This document shows positions 6,884 to 7,804 of a DNA stretch of 7,804 bases, piece after piece. Numbering within the stretch: position 1 is the first letter of the stretch; every line of letters starts with the position of its first letter. The DNA is taken from contig CANNLO010000216.1 of the NCBI GenBank assembly GCA_947505055.1, positions 1 to 7,804 of the forward strand, written 5' to 3'. A model generated the notes under the pieces. The model made no database searches. It was not told the DNA's origin and was given only the letters and a program-made list of their open reading frames with translations. The stretch is from Methylococcaceae bacterium. GTDB lineage: Bacteria; Pseudomonadota; Gammaproteobacteria; Methylococcales; Methylomonadaceae. Made by a program: the position numbers and the translations under genes.

Positions 6884-7305
6884 TGTTTTGGTTTATGCGC
6901 ATAGAACTGATGCGGCCAATCATTCAGTTTATCTTCAATGGTTAGAGTCGGTTGTTAATGGTCCTTCTTCTTTTGGGTATTCGAAGTTGGTATTGAGTGG
7001 TTTTTTTGCGGATTGTGACGCATCCGAAAGTGTTTGAGGTTCCATCTACTTTATTAAGTGCTATTCGTTTTACTGAACAAATAAGAAGCTTACCTAATGC
7101 TGTTTGCCTTGCGCCTGGTTCGATGCATTGGCAGTTTTTTATGGGATTTATGGAGCAGATTAATGCGAGAGGTAACGATATACCTGATGCTTATCATGCT
7201 GCGCTGGCCATGGAATGGGGCTGTGAATGGGTGACTTCCGATAAGGGATTTAAGCGTTTTAAAGGTTTGAAGGTGAGAGATCCATTAACATTATTAAATA
7301 ACTAA
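6873..7305 (+). pseudogene. vapC: VapC-type PIN-domain toxin, frameshifted in a T7 run
   Basis: ATG 6873 opens MDVNVLVYAHR, the first PIN-domain strand with its catalytic Asp, and continues through a WLESVVNGPSSFGYSKLVLSG segment until the T7 run at 7001-7007. There the frame shifts. The downstream frame continues FLRIVTHPKVF, then IPDAYHAALA and WVTSDKGFKRF, which carry the later acidic residues of the site, and ends at TAA 7303-7305. Deleting one T restores about 143 residues, the normal VapC length. Unrepaired, the first frame stops soon after the run and the second has only a GTG at 6997 within the domain. VapC proteins are Mg-dependent RNases that cut tRNA or rRNA and are held by VapB; with both partners damaged the pair is probably dead, unless the shift is a sequencing error or is suppressed by slippage. 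The family call is good. Confidence 0.75.
7001..7007 (+). repeat. T7 tract at the toxin frameshift
   Basis: Seven T residues sit exactly where the two toxin frames meet. Six would keep the PIN domain in frame (SG-FLRIVTHP), so this is the site of the apparent one-base insertion. Confidence 0.75.
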
Positions 7306-7736
7306 TGCCAAGAAAGCCACGATTTTATCAGCCGGGTCTACCTGTTCATGCGTTTCAGCGAGGACACAACAAAGAACCGGTGTTTTTTGAGGCTGAAGAT
7401 TATTTGGTCTATTTACGTATTTTAAAAGAGTCTGCTGAGTCTTGTGGTTGTTTGATACATGCGTATGTTTTAATGACTAATCATGTGCATTTATTAGTAA
7501 CGCCAGACTCATCGTCGGCTATTAGTTCTTTATTTCAGCATGTTGGGCGACACTATGTACACTATATTAATAAAACGGCTCTATGTGAAATACAGTGGGT
7601 AATCAAATTTCAGCTTCCCACAAAGAAAATAAATCATGTTGATAAAGTTATTGATATTGCGATAGCCTCTGGCTCGCCGCTTAGCCAGCTGAATCTTACT
7701 ATTGATGCCTTCAATAATACCATTAGTAATGTGTGA
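7305..7736 (+). pseudogene. REP-associated tyrosine transposase (RAYT), truncated by an ISL3 element
   Basis: The first 90 or so codons (7305-7576) are a clear RAYT of the Y1/HUH transposase superfamily. The start MPRKPRFYQPGLPVHAFQRG is characteristic. The HxH metal site is TNHVHLLVTP (about residues 58-67), and the tyrosine-bearing helix HVGRHYVHYINK (about 79-90) follows. The family normally continues with an Arg-rich TLWEGRF-type segment, which is absent. From codon 91-92 the frame runs through the end of an insertion sequence and stops by chance at 7736, so the last 50 or so residues are not RAYT. The ATG overlaps the toxin stop as TAATG, with no Shine-Dalgarno visible. Intact RAYTs (about 150-330 aa) act on REP palindromes; none is seen here, possibly because the flank was displaced. 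Probably inactive. Confidence 0.82.
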
Positions 7737-7804
7737 CTCAACGAAATGAACAATCCCAGACCAATGTGCGCGAACCGTATTGGCAAACTTCATAAATGCT
7801 GGAA
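7577..7804 (-). mobile_element. ISL3-family insertion sequence, terminal part
   Basis: The element begins near GGCTCTATGTGAAATA at 7577, which resembles the GGCT-starting inverted repeats of ISL3 elements. It continues beyond the window. The boundary matches the point where RAYT similarity ends. The partner end and the expected 8-bp target duplication (candidate AATAAAAC, 7569-7576) cannot be tested here. Confidence 0.65.
7581..7804 (-). CDS. ISL3-family transposase, C-terminal part
   Basis: The minus-strand frame is open from the right edge to TAG at 7581-7583, giving about 74 residues. The ATG at 7791-7793 is internal, since in-frame codons continue upstream to the edge. Visible features are VRAHWSGIVHFVES, then ITNGIIEGINSKIQLAKRRARGY, whose Glu (codon 7710-7712) is the last acidic residue of the DDE catalytic triad, then NFINMIYFLCGKL. 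This is the standard ending of ISL3 (DDE_Tnp_ISL3) transposases, usually about 400 residues. The stop codon lies within 7 bp of the inferred IS end, so the terminal repeat overlaps the coding sequence. Activity cannot be judged from this part. Confidence 0.85.
   Translation of the reverse strand, partial: PAFMKFANTVRAHWSGIVHFVESHITNGIIEGINSKIQLAKRRARGYRNINNFINMIYFLCGKLKFDYPLYFT

Noticed and set aside
7577..7736. Native C-terminus of the RAYT
   Set aside because: The plus-strand frame here is the complement of conserved ISL3 transposase coding sequence, so the translated residues are accidental.

Overview
The window looks like the downstream end of a surface-polysaccharide (O-antigen or capsule type) biosynthesis cluster that runs into a patch of decayed accessory DNA. 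The DNA is AT-rich. The families present (nucleotide-sugar SDR, IlvB-like TPP enzyme, VapBC-type toxin-antitoxin, RAYT, ISL3 transposase) fit an environmental Gammaproteobacterium, but no marker gene fixes the taxonomy, so this is a weak inference.

Positions 2-6654 hold five plus-strand genes in a tight, probably co-transcribed array. They are: an NAD-dependent epimerase/dehydratase/reductase cut by the window edge; a complete TPP-dependent enzyme of the acetolactate synthase family; a carbohydrate-type sulfotransferase; a large family 2 glycosyltransferase with a repeated C-terminal module; and a 370-residue protein that resembles a GT-A glycosyltransferase without its metal-binding motif. 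The gaps are 3, 2 and 55 nt, then an ATGA overlap. The first two genes match the known pairing of a TPP flavoenzyme homologue with an NAD(P)-dependent reductase that adds a two-carbon branch to a nucleotide-linked deoxy-keto sugar (the YerE/YerF logic of yersiniose). The next genes would transfer sugars and sulfate. The inferred product is a branched, possibly sulfated, surface glycan.

Positions 6655-7305 carry a broken type II toxin-antitoxin pair: a VapB-like antitoxin lacking its N-terminus and a VapC PIN-domain toxin. Each is interrupted by a shift that removing one T from a T run would repair. The toxin stop overlaps the start of a REP-associated tyrosine transposase (RAYT, TAATG overlap). 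The RAYT is cut after about 90 codons by the end of an ISL3-family insertion sequence at about 7577. That element's transposase is on the minus strand and continues past the right edge.

No rRNA, tRNA, CRISPR array or convincing terminator was seen. The most interesting points are the inferred branched-sugar chemistry, the four-unit C-terminal repeat of the glycosyltransferase, the DxD-less partner protein, a C8 tract in the sulfotransferase that could switch it off, and the paired T-run frameshifts in the toxin-antitoxin locus.
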